Source: Serinus canaria (Eukaryota > Chordata > Aves > Passeriformes > Fringillidae). From it: a stretch of DNA of 64,000 nt. Shown piece after piece: positions 11,104 to 24,765 of the stretch (positions within the stretch are counted from its first letter, which is position 1; each line of letters begins with the position of its first letter). The translations under genes and the position numbers were made by a program. The stretch is taken from positions 4,465,324 to 4,529,323 of the forward strand of contig NC_066321.1 of assembly GCF_022539315.1 (NCBI RefSeq), in the 5' to 3' direction. Under the pieces are notes generated by a model. It saw only the letters and a program-made list of their open reading frames with translations. It made no database searches and was not told the origin of the DNA.

Positions 11104-11104
11104 G

Positions 11105-12725
11105 CTGAGATGTAGACCATGTCTTCCACGTGGTTCAGAAGACTCCTTGGGTCCTTGTCCTTCAACACTTTTGGCAAACCTCATGGACAGGCAGAGTTGT
11201 GGTGATGGATAATCCTCATGCCAGCAATCATGGGTAAAGGATTCCTTTCCCTTCATGCACCTGTGAGTGCATGGTAACTGTTTTCTCCTGGGTTTTGAAG
11301 CATCCTTTTCAGGCTACCATAACTGAAAAGGTTAAGTGGAATGGCTGGTGAATTTAAAACTGAGAGCACTGTCTCTTGTAATTTCTTTATGCTTGTTAAT
11401 GAGCCTTCATCTCCCTTCTGTTCATATTAGGGAGGTAAAACAGTAGTGGAAGTTGAGATACACAGAAAGGCTTTGAGAAAAGCCAGTCTTCTATGAAATA
11501 GAATCTCAACTTCAAGGGAAAAAAACTCCTAATAAATTACATTACAAAATGTGTCTTCACATAAAGCCTGGATTCTGATTTACATAAAAACATTCCTGGG
11601 AGCTCTTAAGTTCTTGTTGCTCTGCCACAAGCCAAGATCTCTTTTGGAAAGACAAATAAGAAGTGTCACCACTTGCAATCTCATGTATAAAACTAATGGT
11701 CTTCCAGTATCCTCTGTTCCCATGGAATTGCTTTCCTGAGCTTAGGCTGTTGATGGGCCAGTGCAGAGGAAGCTTGGGAATATTGGAGTTTTGGAATGCT
11801 GCTGCTACTTCCCTCCAGTAGCCTAGAAAATCCCATGCACCTTTTGACTTGTGTGGGCACTGACAGGGACCACACATGCAGGTTTGAGCCTTTAAAGAAC
11901 AGGAAACTTTTTTCCCCTGGAGGAACATCAGAGACAGCAGCAGTAAGTAATGATGCCAGCTAGTGCCCATCATGATTAGGGCTTGTAGGAGAACAGCCAT
12001 TATGGGATGGATCACGCTTCTCCTCTGTGCTGTGAGAGACTCTGCTGCCTCACCTTGCTGTGTTCTCACTCGGGGTGTGCCTGTGGTGAGAGCCCCGTGC
12101 CAGGGCTGTGCACAGGTGAGCTCTGGGGGGGCTCATCAGGACAGCAGAGTTTGGGGGAGTACTGGTTCTGAGGATCTGCAGGCAGTGCTGCTCAAGGGCA
12201 CCCAGCACATGGCAGGGTGGAAAGGTCATCATGTCCTACTTCCAGAGCAGGATTTCTCCCCATGGACTCTGCTATCTGTAAATGGCACTATTCCCTCAAA
12301 TCTCTGCTCCTGGCCAGCTTTCCACCAAGTTTGTATTTGTTGATTAGGCTCTTTCACTGTAAGAGAGCAGGTACAGAAATACTGTGAACCCAAAAGGTGT
12401 GTTAGGTATGGAAAGATAAAGAAAGCAACAAAAAGAAATTACTACTTTTTATTTTTCTTTATGACTGTGCTTTCTGAGAGTTAAAATGGTTTCAGAAAGA
12501 GCTGGGAAATTCAGATGAAACATGCAATGAATTAGTATTCTGCCTTAGTATCCATGATTTCTTAATCCTTCCTTAGCCTAACATCTCCCCAAAACAGACT
12601 TATAAGAAAAACAGACCAGGAAAAAAAGGAGCGTAAAAACTTACAAGTTTTCTCAAAGGTTAATTAATTGCAATTAATTGTGAAGTGCTACAGCATGGAA
12701 CAGTAACTTTGAATTTGATAATGAA
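11105..12725. other. Non-coding stretch with weak exon-like sites
   Basis: A 170-codon open frame on the minus strand (11557-12069) has no recognisable motif and fits chance for DNA of this length. On the plus strand an ATG at 12002, in reasonable initiation context, opens a frame starting MGWITLLLCAV. It reaches a strong donor (CACAG/GTGAGC) at 12115, resembling a short secretory first exon, but nothing else supports it. Confidence 0.4.
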
Positions 12726-12728
12726 AAT

Positions 12729-12806
12729 CAAAAAAAACCCAAACAAAACAAAACAAAACAAAACAAAACAAAACAAAACAAAACAAAAAAAAAAAAAAAA
12801 AAAAGA
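12729..12806. repeat. (AAAAC)n followed by poly(A)
   Basis: About nine perfect AAAAC units are followed by a run of about twenty A, with a G-interrupted purine tail. It could have grown from the tail of an old retroposon, but no body is recognisable upstream. Confidence 0.95.
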
Positions 12807-12809
12807 AAG

Positions 12810-15285
12810 GAAAAACTCACATGGAACAATCCTGGGCTTGCAGATGTGGGTTTTTTCTCCCCCTGAGTTGGTTCAGTTTAAAAACTTAACTCAGAAAATT
12901 TACAAATATGATTTCAGTTGAGAATTAATTTAGGGTGGTGTGGTAGAAAGAACAGAATGTTTTCATTAGGAAAGTAGAGACCAGCAGTTCTGTACAGGTC
13001 AAAGTGAGCAAGACTACCAATGCTCTTCACGAATAGAGGGTGACTTTAAATGAGATTGAGCCCTGCCTTTGGGTTTATTTAGATTAAAATAGATACTGAA
13101 ACAGTAGTGAAAAGAATGGAAGGCTATTTTGTTTGCCCTCTTGAGTTGTTCCTGAAGAAACGGCTCAGAAGTGGACCTGTCTGGTTTGGCTGGTTTCTCA
13201 GAGGGGTCTGTGTCCTGTGGTACAGGAACAGGACTGAGACAGTCACTGGGAGGGACTGGGACCATTTCCATGTCCTTCTCTCCAGTTCAATGCTCTGAAG
13301 AGTCAGTTGTTTATCAGCATTGAAGAAGTGCTAAGAAGCACCAACATAAAATGTTGTGGGCAAATGTTAGATGTGAGTTTCCAGCCCAGACTGCTCACCA
13401 GTGTATGAAGGTGGGGAAAGGAGTAGATTGAAGATTGATTTCTTCAAGGCCAAAGTCAGTGACAGAGTTAAAAACAAACCCAGAACCCTCTCCCTTTGTG
13501 CTGGGGTGCTGTTCCCTCTCTTAACTCTCTCTGCCTCTTGCCTACCACGATCTCAAATTCTGAGCTGGTGGTGCTGAGAGCACCCACCTAGCATCTGGGC
13601 AATGCATGGCCACGAGCACCATGGCTCTGTGACTCCAGGGATGCTGCAGAGCGTGTGGAGGGCAGGCTCTGCCACTGATGAAGTTGAAGGAATTCAGGGC
13701 ACAGCCTCCCCCCTTTCCATGGCCCAAAACACAAGTCTCACCGTGCAGGAGAATTCATTTCACTTGCTTTCTCATCTGCTGAAGTAATAGGGTCAGATCA
13801 GTGGGGAAAGTAGAAATTACTTTCAAGTTTCCTGACTCCCTGAGAAGGCTGCTCTCTGTATATGATGTGGTTACAGCTCCCAGACTGATGTGTTTATTTT
13901 ACAGAGTCACAGCTCTGAGTGCACAGAGCAGGGTTACACAATAGTAACAACAACGAAAGTTTACACAAGGTGTTACTGAGCTAGTAAACCTACAGCTAAA
14001 ATAACAGGGTGCAGGTACACGGAGATATGTGAGACATGGCTGGTCATGTTTGTTTAGAACAGACTCATCCTGTCATCATAAAGGATCCCTTGAGCCTTCT
14101 CAAAATCCTTTTTCAAAATTTATGATGCTCTTTAGCATATACAAGGTTACAAAAATCAGCACCACAGCCAGATGGCTGGGGAATTGTATCATCCTGTAGC
14201 TCTCTTCCCTACTGCCAGTAAATTTGGTGGCCAAGGCCACCCGATGCAAGATGCTGCCAATTGGGCCAGCTGTGGGAATGGGAGCCTGGATCTCCTCTGG
14301 CACTTCCAGTCCCCACAGAGAGCCTGTCTGCTTTGGCTGGGCAGCCTCAATCCTAGACAAAGTTACTGCTGCTAGAGGAGAGCGAAATGGGTGGGATCAG
14401 AGGAACGGGCACTTTATCCACCTGTTAGAGAAAAGAATTATTGCCAGTGCAGTGAGGTTGTTACAAAATTAATGAGATAAAGAAGAAAAGTCATATTCAA
14501 TTAAATCATGCCCTTTTCCTCTTCTAGACAATGTGACACTGAGACTATGCTTCGGAGTTTATAGATTTGTATAGAAATTGATGCTAATAGTTCAATTTTT
14601 CTGTAATTATTATGCTAGTAATGTTGAAAATGAAGAATCTGGGTAGAGGGAGGAAGAGACAATACTTCTATAAATACTTAATATCCAGAGGAGGCAGATG
14701 GGGTAAAATTATATTTAGAGATTAAAGATAAAGCAAAGAACCACTGCAATCTAATTCCAGCTCTGACCCAGAGTTTCTGTCCATCATGAGATGTCACTAA
14801 ATCTCTCTGGGTCTGGGTTATGTTTTTTTTTTCCTTAAATCTTTTACATGAAGATAATGCCTTGCTCTCTCACTGGGGCTTTGTGACAATTCATGTCTGT
14901 ATAACACTTTGAAGCAGAGCTTGTAAAGTGCTAAGTATTATTAAGATGAGATGAGGAGAATCTCTTATCTCAAACATCAAGTTCTTCAGGAATGGGGAAG
15001 GAGGCAGTGATCTATTATCTGTAATACTCCTCTGCAGACTAGGTTTGATCAGCCTTAGTGTGATTCAACAATACCCTGTTCAACTGTGGACAAATGGACA
15101 TCTCTATTATAAGTGATGAAATGGAAACCTGGATAAAGGCAGAAATCGCCTGACACCGTCTTTGATCATAATCTATCTGCGCCTCAAAGGAGAGCATAAT
15201 AATACAAACATATTTGCAGAGGTAATCCAAAAATAACTCCTCCTGTTGTTCTGCCTGCATAGAGCCATCAGGAATGAGCTCAGAC
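12810..15285. other. Non-coding stretch, no gene seen
   Basis: Open frames at 13014-13298 and 14100-14472 overlap on both strands. They are not bounded by matching splice sites in a consistent frame. No transposon is recognisable. Confidence 0.5.
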
Positions 15286-15287
15286 AC

Positions 15288-15330
15288 TTGTTGTTGTTGT
15301 TGTTGTTGTTGTTGCTGTTGTTGTTGCTGT
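15288..15330. repeat. (TTG)n microsatellite, slightly interrupted
   Basis: About fourteen TTG triplets with two TTG-to-CTG changes. The poly-leucine frame it creates on the plus strand is an artefact of the repeat. Confidence 0.95.
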
Positions 15331-15334
15331 CAGC

Positions 15335-17335
15335 GTTGTGCGGTGTTGCTGTGCCAATTCAGAGGCTGCCAAGTCGCTCACCATGGGTGCCACATCCCAG
15401 CAGCCTGATGGTGCTTGTTTGCAAAATTTGCAAAGCATCTCAGCATCATCTTTTGGAAAGGCAGTGAAGAATTAGGATGAACTTTGTCACTTGGTAATGA
15501 TAGACACTGCTATACCATCTCTGGGATGATTTAAAGAAGGTAAATAAGGCCATGTTTATGGGCAAAGGATTATTGCAGAGAAAAACACAGGACAGAATCA
15601 GCTGTGGGCTCAGAAAGTAGCAGGATATATGCAGGTGAGTTTCAAGCAGTAGCACAGATTTTCATCAAATCTTTGAGGGAGAACAGGAGAGAGGAATTTG
15701 GCATGTAAAAATGCTCTTATGTGTCAATAACTCTGTTCTGAGGCAGCCCAGAGACTCACTGTAACATTCAGAGACTCTGCTCCTTCAGCAATTTGAGTTT
15801 TCTGGACATAATTTCAAGGTCAGACATGAGCGTCAGCCCTGTTGTCAGTCAAGAAATCAGCATTTCACTCACTTCTCCTCACTCTTTCTGCCTGATACTC
15901 TATTCTGCATCCCTGTGCACAGAGCCAGCCTTTGCAGCCTTGGTGCCTTTTTTGTGGTGGTTCAAAAAAATAAATAAGACTTTGAATCCTTCTGCTTTGC
16001 TTATGTTATGTTTTCCTTTTGGGAAAGAGCTTCCTTTAAGTAAACAACTGGGAAATAAATGCAGATTTCTAAACTAGCTGTTATTCATCTGTTTTCCTTG
16101 TGGGTCTGCAGTGCCTTTCTCTGAGACATGAGACCTGATGAATATTGACACAGAAATAATGAGTGACCATTGCAACAGTGCCACTTGTGTTATCTATTGA
16201 AATTTATGCCTTCATTATTTAAAAAAATAAACTGATAAAATCAAATATTTCCATTTGCAAGGTGACCTATAAATGGTACCATAAAGTCTTATTGTAGATT
16301 ACCGTGTACTTCAAAGTAGAAATGTGCTGATTGGAACAGAGTTTTTGGAGTATTTGTACTCTCCAAAGGACAAATTTCAACAAATTTTCATTAATAATTA
16401 ATCACGACACAGTGGTTCTAGGAGGTTAACAAGAACATAGCAAGTATAAGACTCTCAGAATTACAAGTTTGGGGTGAATGGGGCATGAAATGTTGGCATC
16501 TTTTGCTACTTTTATCTCCTCTAGCCATTACTTGGGATGGGAATGAGTAATGGACATGTGTTTGTTCTCTGTGCTTCTCTGCTTTTCTTCCCAAGACATT
16601 TTTTTGTCTCAGTTATGATGGACTCATGTAAGTGAAACTGTGTTTTCTATATAGGAATATATATACATAACTATGTATAAAATATATAGGGGAAATAATA
16701 GTACAGCCATCTTTATCTAAGTTTTTACCTTTAAAGTTTTCATCTACTCTCTTCAGAACCATCCATCTCTCTGAGATGTCAGGATGTATGTCCTACCAGC
16801 ACAGTATTCCAGGAATGTCCTAATTACATGTGTCAGGTCTTGCCATGCAGCCTGACATTCACATTCACTCAGTTACTTATTCAGCATCCTAGGATGCTCC
16901 TTGTTACTGATGCATCCTTGTTACTGATTGTCTTTTCAATAGGCACCTTGGAGATGTCAACACACTCAAAGGTAAAACTGAGGGCTATAGAAGCTCTTAA
17001 AAGTCAGATTTTGCCAACCACAGACTTGTCATGGGAAAGATTTTAAGGCTAATGAGGGAAGAGTAATGGGATCTCGAACCTCACAGTGCTTTATATTAAT
17101 TGCTTGCAAATGCTGACTGCTGGCAACTATGCTACACTCAAAGCATAATGGACTGGGGAGGCCAAACTTGCATTCCTGCAATGTAGGAATTTTTTAATAA
17201 GGCTGTCAAAATAACTGCAGAGGACATGGAAGTGTTTGTGTCCAGCCGGTGATGTTTGGGAGGTCTGCAGGAGAGCAGACTTGCACATATCCTTGTGTGT
17301 TGCATACACTTGAATTAGGTCTTACTGCTTTTCAG
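15335..17335. other. Non-coding stretch, no gene seen
   Basis: AT-rich, with a TATA-rich patch at about 16650-16690 and a small 17-bp direct repeat (TCCTTGTTACTGAT) near 16895-16930. Nothing is recognisable as a gene or transposon. Confidence 0.5.
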
Positions 17336-17406
17336 GTGAGCTGCAAGAGCTGCAAGATACAGAAAAAGAAGACCCAATATTCCAGCCCTTCTGCTGTTGG
17401 CTCTGA
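17336..17406 (+). CDS. Candidate terminal exon (unidentified, weak)
   Basis: An acceptor TACTGCTTTTCAG ends at 17335. After two carried bases, 22 codons (starting ELQELQDTEKED, acidic and helical in character) are open to a TGA at 17404-17406. An AATAAA lies at 17556-17561, about 150 bp downstream, with a GT-rich patch after it. Against it, a second frame through the same acceptor is also open to 17497 and the segment is short. I do not recognise the peptide. Confidence 0.18.
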
Positions 17407-17564
17407 GAGTCATTTGTCTCAATTTGCCAACGCAGTCATAGATGATACTCACACAAAATACATTAGTTCAAAAAGCAGAGCAGACGAATGGAGTTAAAAT
17501 TCTAGACTTTACTTACTCTCAATATATTGTCTGTCTTTTTCATGAGAAAAAAAAAAATAAAGAT

Positions 17565-20500
17565 ATATTAAAGACAGGGAAGCAGTGCTTATGTGGTCTG
17601 ATAGATTAAAAACCACTGGGAGATGAGGCAGGGAAAGGCCTGCCAAGCACAGGGAGTCTGAGAGCAACAGTTTGGCTTCATTTGACTCCTTTTTGTAAGA
17701 CAGTTTCCAAGTTTTCAATTGGCTTCATTAGGCTGAAGTGGTTTATCTTGCTTTGTACATCTCGGCCTACTTTCAGCCCTTTTTTCTCTTTCCTTTTACC
17801 ATGAAACTCATGTTCTCCTATGAGCAAAGTGAACATGGAGAAAGAGAAAGGTTGGCACTTCAGAATGTGACTCTTTTGTCTTCCTGACTTTTTCCCAGCT
17901 CAAAATGTTTCAGCATTTTGTTTTCAGGGTTTTTGCATATGAAGACACAGGAGTTTTTAAGAGCTGCTAATGGAAATTAAAACTAAACCAACAACCACTA
18001 AGACTTCGGGGAATATCCTCTTTATGAAACATGTTTTCAGCATTTCCCTTTATTCACTGGGAATTGTTAGGATGTGGCACATGTGTGTGTTCCAAAAAGC
18101 TGGTGTTTACTTGTAGCTCAGTACTGTGGGGATGATAATGAATGTGCAGTTGTAGCTTCTAATAAAAAGACTTAGGGAACAGTGTGGTTTTAAGAAACAA
18201 AATTCTATTTTCCTGTATTGGTTTTTAGTGATGTATAATAAAAGAGGAATTAATCATTACACTACATCACATTAAAGCCTTGCTTCTCCCTTAGGTATCA
18301 GCTCCCTGGAACTGGGTGGGATAGGTACCAAAATGTCTCACTGTGTTTTAGGTTCCAGCAGTGGAGGGGGTGAGGTGGCCACCACTGTGAGCAGTTGAGG
18401 GATTAACTTTGGTGTCCCCAGCAGAGCTCAGGGAAGGTTTTCCAGTTTGAGAGGTGACTTGTTTGGCTGAAGCCAGTCCTTCTTTGACAAACATCCTCAG
18501 CTGCCAGGTTGCTCTGGGGAAGGAGAGTGTTTACGGACACTGCACCAGGATTTTGGGAAGATGTAGAGGCTGTCAGGCTGCTCGTGCAGCACTGGTCATG
18601 GCAGCCTCTGTCCCACAAACATCTCTCCACTGGCACTGAGAGGTGTCCATGTTAATCACCTCATCCTTATTTTTATGAACAACTCCTGATATAGCCACAG
18701 GCTCAAGATTCAAAGCAAGATTTCCATCAAAACACAGACCACTGTCATTTTTGTGGCCAGTCCACACCCTGTGCTGTGACAGAGGAGCTGTCACTACCTG
18801 TGGCATTGAGCATTCATAAAGGACCTTAAAAGCATCCTGCAGACCAAGCCTGAATTGTGGCTCCTACAGAACTGGCCAAAAGATGGATTGAGACACTCTT
18901 GTCCTTGTCACTGTGCCCTGTGTACCCAGACCATCACCTTAAAACAAGCTGGGTTGGCCCCAGGCTTTTGTGAAATGTAAGTGTCCCCATAAATAACAGG
19001 AGCTAATGACAATGCTTTTCTAAAAGCAGGGAGAATCTGTTTTCTCTCCAAAAACACTTGCAGGTTTTCTTAGAAGTTGCTAGAAAATGTACATAAAGTT
19101 ATTTCTTCTTATACTATTCCATACAGAAGCTGATACACAAATTAACTTTGAAAAGATCTGAGCATGGCTAGAATGTTTTGTTTTTTTACCTAAAATCTGT
19201 ACGTGAAACCCAGAGTAAACATTCTTCCTTTTTGCATTTAAACAGAAACTAGGTAGGTTTTCACATTAGGCAACAAAAATTATTATCCTAGCAGAGTGAT
19301 TGAGATAAGCTCATTCAACCTAACTAAAATGTTGTCATTTTCAATAACTTTTCTTATTCTGCATGAAGAAAATCACGTTGAAGTCTCAAAAAATTAAACG
19401 AAATTACAGTTGCATAATGAATCTGAGCTCTTTATGGCTGGTAATAGAGGAGCAAGAATTTAGAGTTTAGTAAATTCATAGTGGTTTGGAAATGTTATGA
19501 CAGAAAGAGGGCAATGCAGAGACAATAACAGAAGAACTTTCCATCCTATGACTTTATGCTGCTTATGAACAGATTGCAAGTTCTGGCACAATCTGCAGCA
19601 GAAAACAGATCTATTTTTCATTTTGCAATTATCAGAAAGATCAGAGGCTCCTATTTTTGCAGATTTTTGCTGGGAGAATTTGGCTGAATTGCTCAGAAGC
19701 TGATCCCTGAGTGTTTTTCTGAATTGTGTGCGTATAAACACATCCAGTGGTGACAGCCCTCTGCTTAGGGAGCAGCCTCACCCAGATTCACCATAACAGG
19801 AGGACCTTCCTCACCAAGAGGGATCAGTAAAGTGTAGCTCAGAGCATTTCCACAGCTCACCCCAAATTCCTGCACAAGTCCTGCAGCCCTCTCTGCCTCT
19901 GGCATGGAATTCAGCTGCCTCCCAAATGTGCTGCAGCCTAATCCAGCTGCACACTAAAACACTCTGCAGCGAGACTTATGCAATCATTCCATCCCTTCTG
20001 GCTCAAAATTGGGCTGGAAGGCAGAAATACAGAGAATAATGGTAATGGAGCTTTTCTGAACATCAGGATATACATGCATTTGATTCTGGCAAAGGGTCGA
20101 GGGCTGACAGGGTACAAATCACCACGTTCCTGTATTTGTTTCAATTTCCTTATGCATAATCTTGTCAAAGTGATTTTTTCCCCCTCTCCAAGACTGTTGC
20201 ATGAATGGGAGCTTCAAAGTGGAGCTCCCAGAAAGTCAAACACGACTCGGTGTGCTCCATCTGAAGCTGCAGCTCTGACACACACAAAGGGGAAAATGGA
20301 AACAAATGAAAACATCCTTCAGAGATGGTGTTTTGCATCAGGATCACTGGCTCTGTGATGCAAGGGATGATTTCTGAGATACATTCTCAGAGAACAGAGA
20401 GAGCTTTGATACTGAATATACACCAGCTACATGATTTTCACGCTGCAAGTGCAAAGGGAGCCGTGTACTTGTATTGTTCTGTGGGGTTTTTTTAATAAAT

Positions 20501-23115
20501 TAGGGATTCATTATACTAATAAGTAAAGCAGATGCATGGGAAAAGATGGTCTGTAATGAATGCAGAAGGCTCTGCTGTACATAACTTAGCAGAGCATTTG
20601 AAATGCTCTTTGACTTTGTGGATGCTCAGCTGCCTAATGTCAGGTGTTTTTATACTCACAAACCAAAGTGAGCTCCTTTGTAGTGCCTCTTGCCTTGTTG
20701 TTTCAGAGACTTGCAGCCTAACAGAAGGTTTCTTATTCCTTACTTTTGTCTTATCTCCTTCCTACAGCACTTATCACAACTTGGGAACCTCTTTGATTTC
20801 CTCTGAGTACCACCAGTCCCCTCTGTGTCTGCTGAGTGGGCACCAACCACTTCATCTCCATCCTTTTTCCTAAAAGTTTTACAAAGCAGCCCTCAAATCC
20901 TCTCCCCCCACCCCCCTCCAACCAAAGAGAGCAGGAGGTTACAATGAGCCTGAAATGCACAGATGGTTTAATTCTTAACATCTCAAGAACTTTTATAATA
21001 TCATTGGGGCTAATAGCAGAAAAGATAATTAACCTTTCATCCTTGAAAGACTTTCCCTAAATAGCTGCAATAGATAAAGTTCAGGACAAATAAGAAGAGG
21101 AATTCTTCTTAACATCTTTCAGACCAGAAAATGTGCATATATTTCATGTGTGAAATTGTGCTGAACACACTTTCAGTGATTTCCTGTGCTCAGGCCTCTA
21201 GATAGGCTCATGTTGTGGGGAAGTTGTGGGGTTTTCATTTTTCCATTTGTAAGCATCCTCTAGTAGGAAGGCAGTATCATCTTCAGCTCCCTATCACCCA
21301 TTCCCAGACTGAAATGCTGAGGTATTCAGCATTGTTGATAAGTCATTTCTCTTTTACTTCTTTCTTTGTGCAGGCTCAAGTAATATTTACTGCTTCGCTA
21401 AACCAAGGTGCTCAAAGGAAATCTAAACCTCTGCTGGGTTTTCTGCAGGGCAAAAAACAGTATCTGCAACAAACTTCTTCAGCATTACGTGCCCAAAAGC
21501 CTGGAAACAAGTCAGCCTCAGGGCTGACATGACAAGGTCTCTACGTTCCTCCACCTGGAAGTTTCTCTGTGTCTCTTCCTCCTGGCTGATTCATGGCAGA
21601 GCTGCTCCCAAAAATTGCTTTTTCAGGCTTTTTGGTCCATGTCAGCTGGCAGCTTCATAAGAAGTAGGAGAGGCCTTGAGGGAGCAAAGCCTGAACTCCA
21701 AGCAGGCAGGTAACCAGAGTCAGAGAAACAGGGCAGGATGGCATGGACGGTATTCCTCATCCAAAGCGTTCAGTCACTCTGTGTCTGACAGTCCTTTCCT
21801 TAAATCCCTCTGTCCCAAACCCAACATCTTTTGTCTTGGCACGTGGGACCTGCAGAGCCCTTGCACTCCTGCTCTGAGCATGGCTGGAATTGCTCTCTCT
21901 GTTGCCCATCCAAACATGAGAGAAAAGTGGTAATAAATGCCACATATGATGAGGTATTCCAGAAATAGATTCCTTGTGGGCAGGAGGCAGCCCAGCCCTG
22001 TAGATGCAGGTGGGAGCTGGTACTAGAGCCAAGCCCAGCTCAGAGCTTGTGACTTGGGAAAAAAGGTTTTTGTCTAATGGGGGAAAAAAGCTGAAGCAAT
22101 CAGCACTGCAAAGTGCTGACTGAAAGAATAAACATTAAAGAGATAAAGCAGACCAGAAGGCAAAAGCAATCAGATTTGTAAAAGAGAGCAGATTCTGATT
22201 TTATCTTATGGAAATAGATGCAATAAAAGCTTTCTAACTGGAGTTGTATAAAGTTGCAAAATATTTTATGCAATAAGAGAAAAAATTGATGCCAGTGGTT
22301 CCTTTAATATTTTATGGAAATTTGTTCAGCAAATAAATTGAAGTGTTTTTTTATTTGCAAACAGAAGGTAAATGGGACAACTGAAGCTTTTTTTTTTTCT
22401 AAATATATTTTTTTTCTATTAGATGGATTCACCCTATGGTTGGGTAGCTTCTGCAAACAGTTTTTAGATACAATTTAAACATCATGAGCCAAGCCATCCC
22501 TGACCACCCAGAACTGAATGTGTCTGGGGCTAGAAATGCCTGGTGTTGTTTCACCACAGAGCTGGACTGAGCTCCTGAGCGTGGGCCAGCAATCAGACCT
22601 GATGGCCAGCACTCAGATCCTCTCTTAGTGTCACTAATGCAAACTGAAGTAGAACAGAAGTGACAGAGAAGCTGCACCATATATGGCTTTTCCTTTAAAA
22701 AGCAAGGGAGCCAGCACAATGCATTAAAGCAGTCATCTCCTTTTATCTGATAGCAGGGGAAAAAATTAACCCAACTAAAAATAGTCAGGGCATTTTGCCC
22801 TATGATCTCTTTTCATCCTATGGATCAATATGCCCTGAGCTTGCATCCCATACATAAACAGCTTTCATGGGTGAGACGACCTTGCTATGCAATAGATGGA
22901 TCTGTAATCAACAGACCGTGGTACAGTCGGGCAAGTAGGGTAGAAGGTAACAGAGTTTATAAATAACTGAATTCAATTAAATTCAAACTGAGATAAATCA
23001 GAAAATGTTTCTCTGAAACCTCAAGACTTAATGATTGAGGAGGCATTTTAGTGCCACGGCAGAACTTTGTTGATAGTGGCAGTGTTTTACCAAAAATTTG
23101 AGGTTGTTCTGTGGC
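17565..23115. other. Non-coding stretch, no gene seen
   Basis: No gene or transposon is recognisable. A moderately GC-rich patch spans 19750-19975. A C-rich pyrimidine tract lies at 20900-20927 and T-runs occur near 22388-22420. Open frames at 19978-20358 and 21215-21532 have no splice context or motif. Confidence 0.5.
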
Positions 23116-23118
23116 TAT

Positions 23119-23181
23119 TCAGGAGTTGGACACCATAATCCTTATGGGTTCCTTCCAACTCAGGTTATTCTGTGGTTCTGT
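23119..23181 (+). mobile_element. CR1 LINE 3' tail, 63 bp
   Basis: It matches the CR1 end 'GAGTTGGAC...TTCCTTCCAACTCAGGTTATTCTGTGGTTCTG'. Both the inner and the terminal octamers are mutated, so it is an older copy. Confidence 0.82.
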
Positions 23182-24732
23182 AACTGCTGAAGGAGGGGGT
23201 AGGAAATAAAAAAGCACCTTCCTTTCTGACTTTACCCCTTAGAGGTGGAAGGTGGAGGGGCAGGGGTACACAGTACACAGGGATTGTGATGCAGTAAGAA
23301 ATTAGGGCTGGCTGTGAAACAAGTCCACACACCAAATACCTTTATTATTTTGACATGCAAGGAAGGTGTGTACAGTTTTTATCCCTAAAATTATTCATAA
23401 CTGTGAACATCTCTTTCTTTTTGGAGATCAATCTCTTTGTGGTTCTTTCATCAGTAAAGTCCTGAGCATGGTGTCCCAGATGAGTTGTCAGAGGAACACT
23501 GAGGATGCCCTGCATAATTTTGTAATTTGGTCATCTGGTTTTCTGCAAAGGAGAGTTGTATTTGGTTTTAAAATTAAGAAAGAATGATTTTATATATTTT
23601 GAGATTTATCACAAAAATGCAGGCTAGATCCTAAATTAACAAAAATATTAAACATTGTTTTATTCCCTTGTTACTTTTATTTCTTCATAATTAGGGAGTA
23701 ATTTTCTTTAATAACATTGTTCAGAAAGTTAATAGGAGCTGTCAAGTTCTCTGTGTGAGAAACAGAGGGCAGATAGGCTCAAGATGCTTGTGCATGTGTG
23801 CAACATGTGAGATACATGGAAGTACCTGCAGGTAAAAACCCTTCATGTTTTTTTTTCCTTGTTCTCTGCAAGACTGCACCAAGTTAGTGCAGCAAGTAAA
23901 AAACATTTGAAGTGGGAAAAACCTGAGTATAATAAATACAAAAATTCCACAGCAAGATGTGTTCAGTTCAAAATCACATCTGGAGTATTCAAGGGCTGCT
24001 TTGTGAGGAAATACTGGTGGTTGAAAGAGGGAGATGTGCATCTCACACTGAGGCTGCACCAAGGTGTGCTGCAGGAATGGTCCCAGCATCTGCAGAGGCA
24101 TTGATGCTTCAGCTTTCATCCCTGAGCTGAATTTTTGTGGTTTCCATGCTGCTGGAGAGTCACGAATTCCTTGTGATTCTCAGAGCATGACCCAGCCTGC
24201 CTGGGGAGGGGCACTGATCATTAACCCAGACCATCAGGGTGGCCAAGTCAGTCCAGTCTAACAGGTGTTCTGTCACACTTGCTTAATTTAATTTCTGCCC
24301 TAATATAAACTTTTATTAAAACTTCAATTTACAATTTTCATATTAGCTTTAAGTACAGTTCAAGGAAAAGATGTAAAGAATTAGAATTAGGTGCAATCCG
24401 TCGTGTCCTGATTTCATTTCTGCCAACAGGAGAGTTGCAAAGGAGAAAAAACATCCATGGAAACACGGAATGCAAATTGCTCAGCACGCACAGAGTCCTG
24501 ACACAAGCTGGGTGTTAATTTATTTAAAGCTCATGATATTGTAATGAATTCAGGGTTTGCTTGGCTTTGAGGGAGAAACTGCATATATAAGGTAGCAGTT
24601 GGATATAACATTCAACTGCTTATTCTGGCCTCTGCTATTGTGGATGGAGCCCACACTGCTTCCTCCTTCACCCTTTGAAAGCAGCAGCAGAGCTCCTCAG
24701 GAGCGGGATCAAATCCTTGTAGAGCTGTGCCC

Positions 24733-24765
24733 TGGAAGGAAGGAAAAAGGAAAGAAGGAAAGAAG
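24733..24765. repeat. GGAA/GAAA purine tract
   Basis: An imperfect (GGAA)n/(GAAA)n run, purine-only on the plus strand. GGAA repeats contain ETS-factor cores, but no use is implied here. Confidence 0.75.

Noticed and set aside
11557..12069. 170-codon minus-strand open frame
   Set aside because: No recognised domain or splice context, with plus-strand frames overlapping it. A rough estimate makes about one frame this long unsurprising in 64 kb on six frames.
13014..13271. 85-codon minus-strand frame with a Pro/Asp-rich, protein-like stretch after an acceptor-like CACAG
   Set aside because: There is no usable donor at the end of the protein-like part, and the composition degrades into random sequence.
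15246..15467. Open frame with a long leucine run resembling a signal peptide
   Set aside because: The leucines are the (TTG)n microsatellite read in frame.
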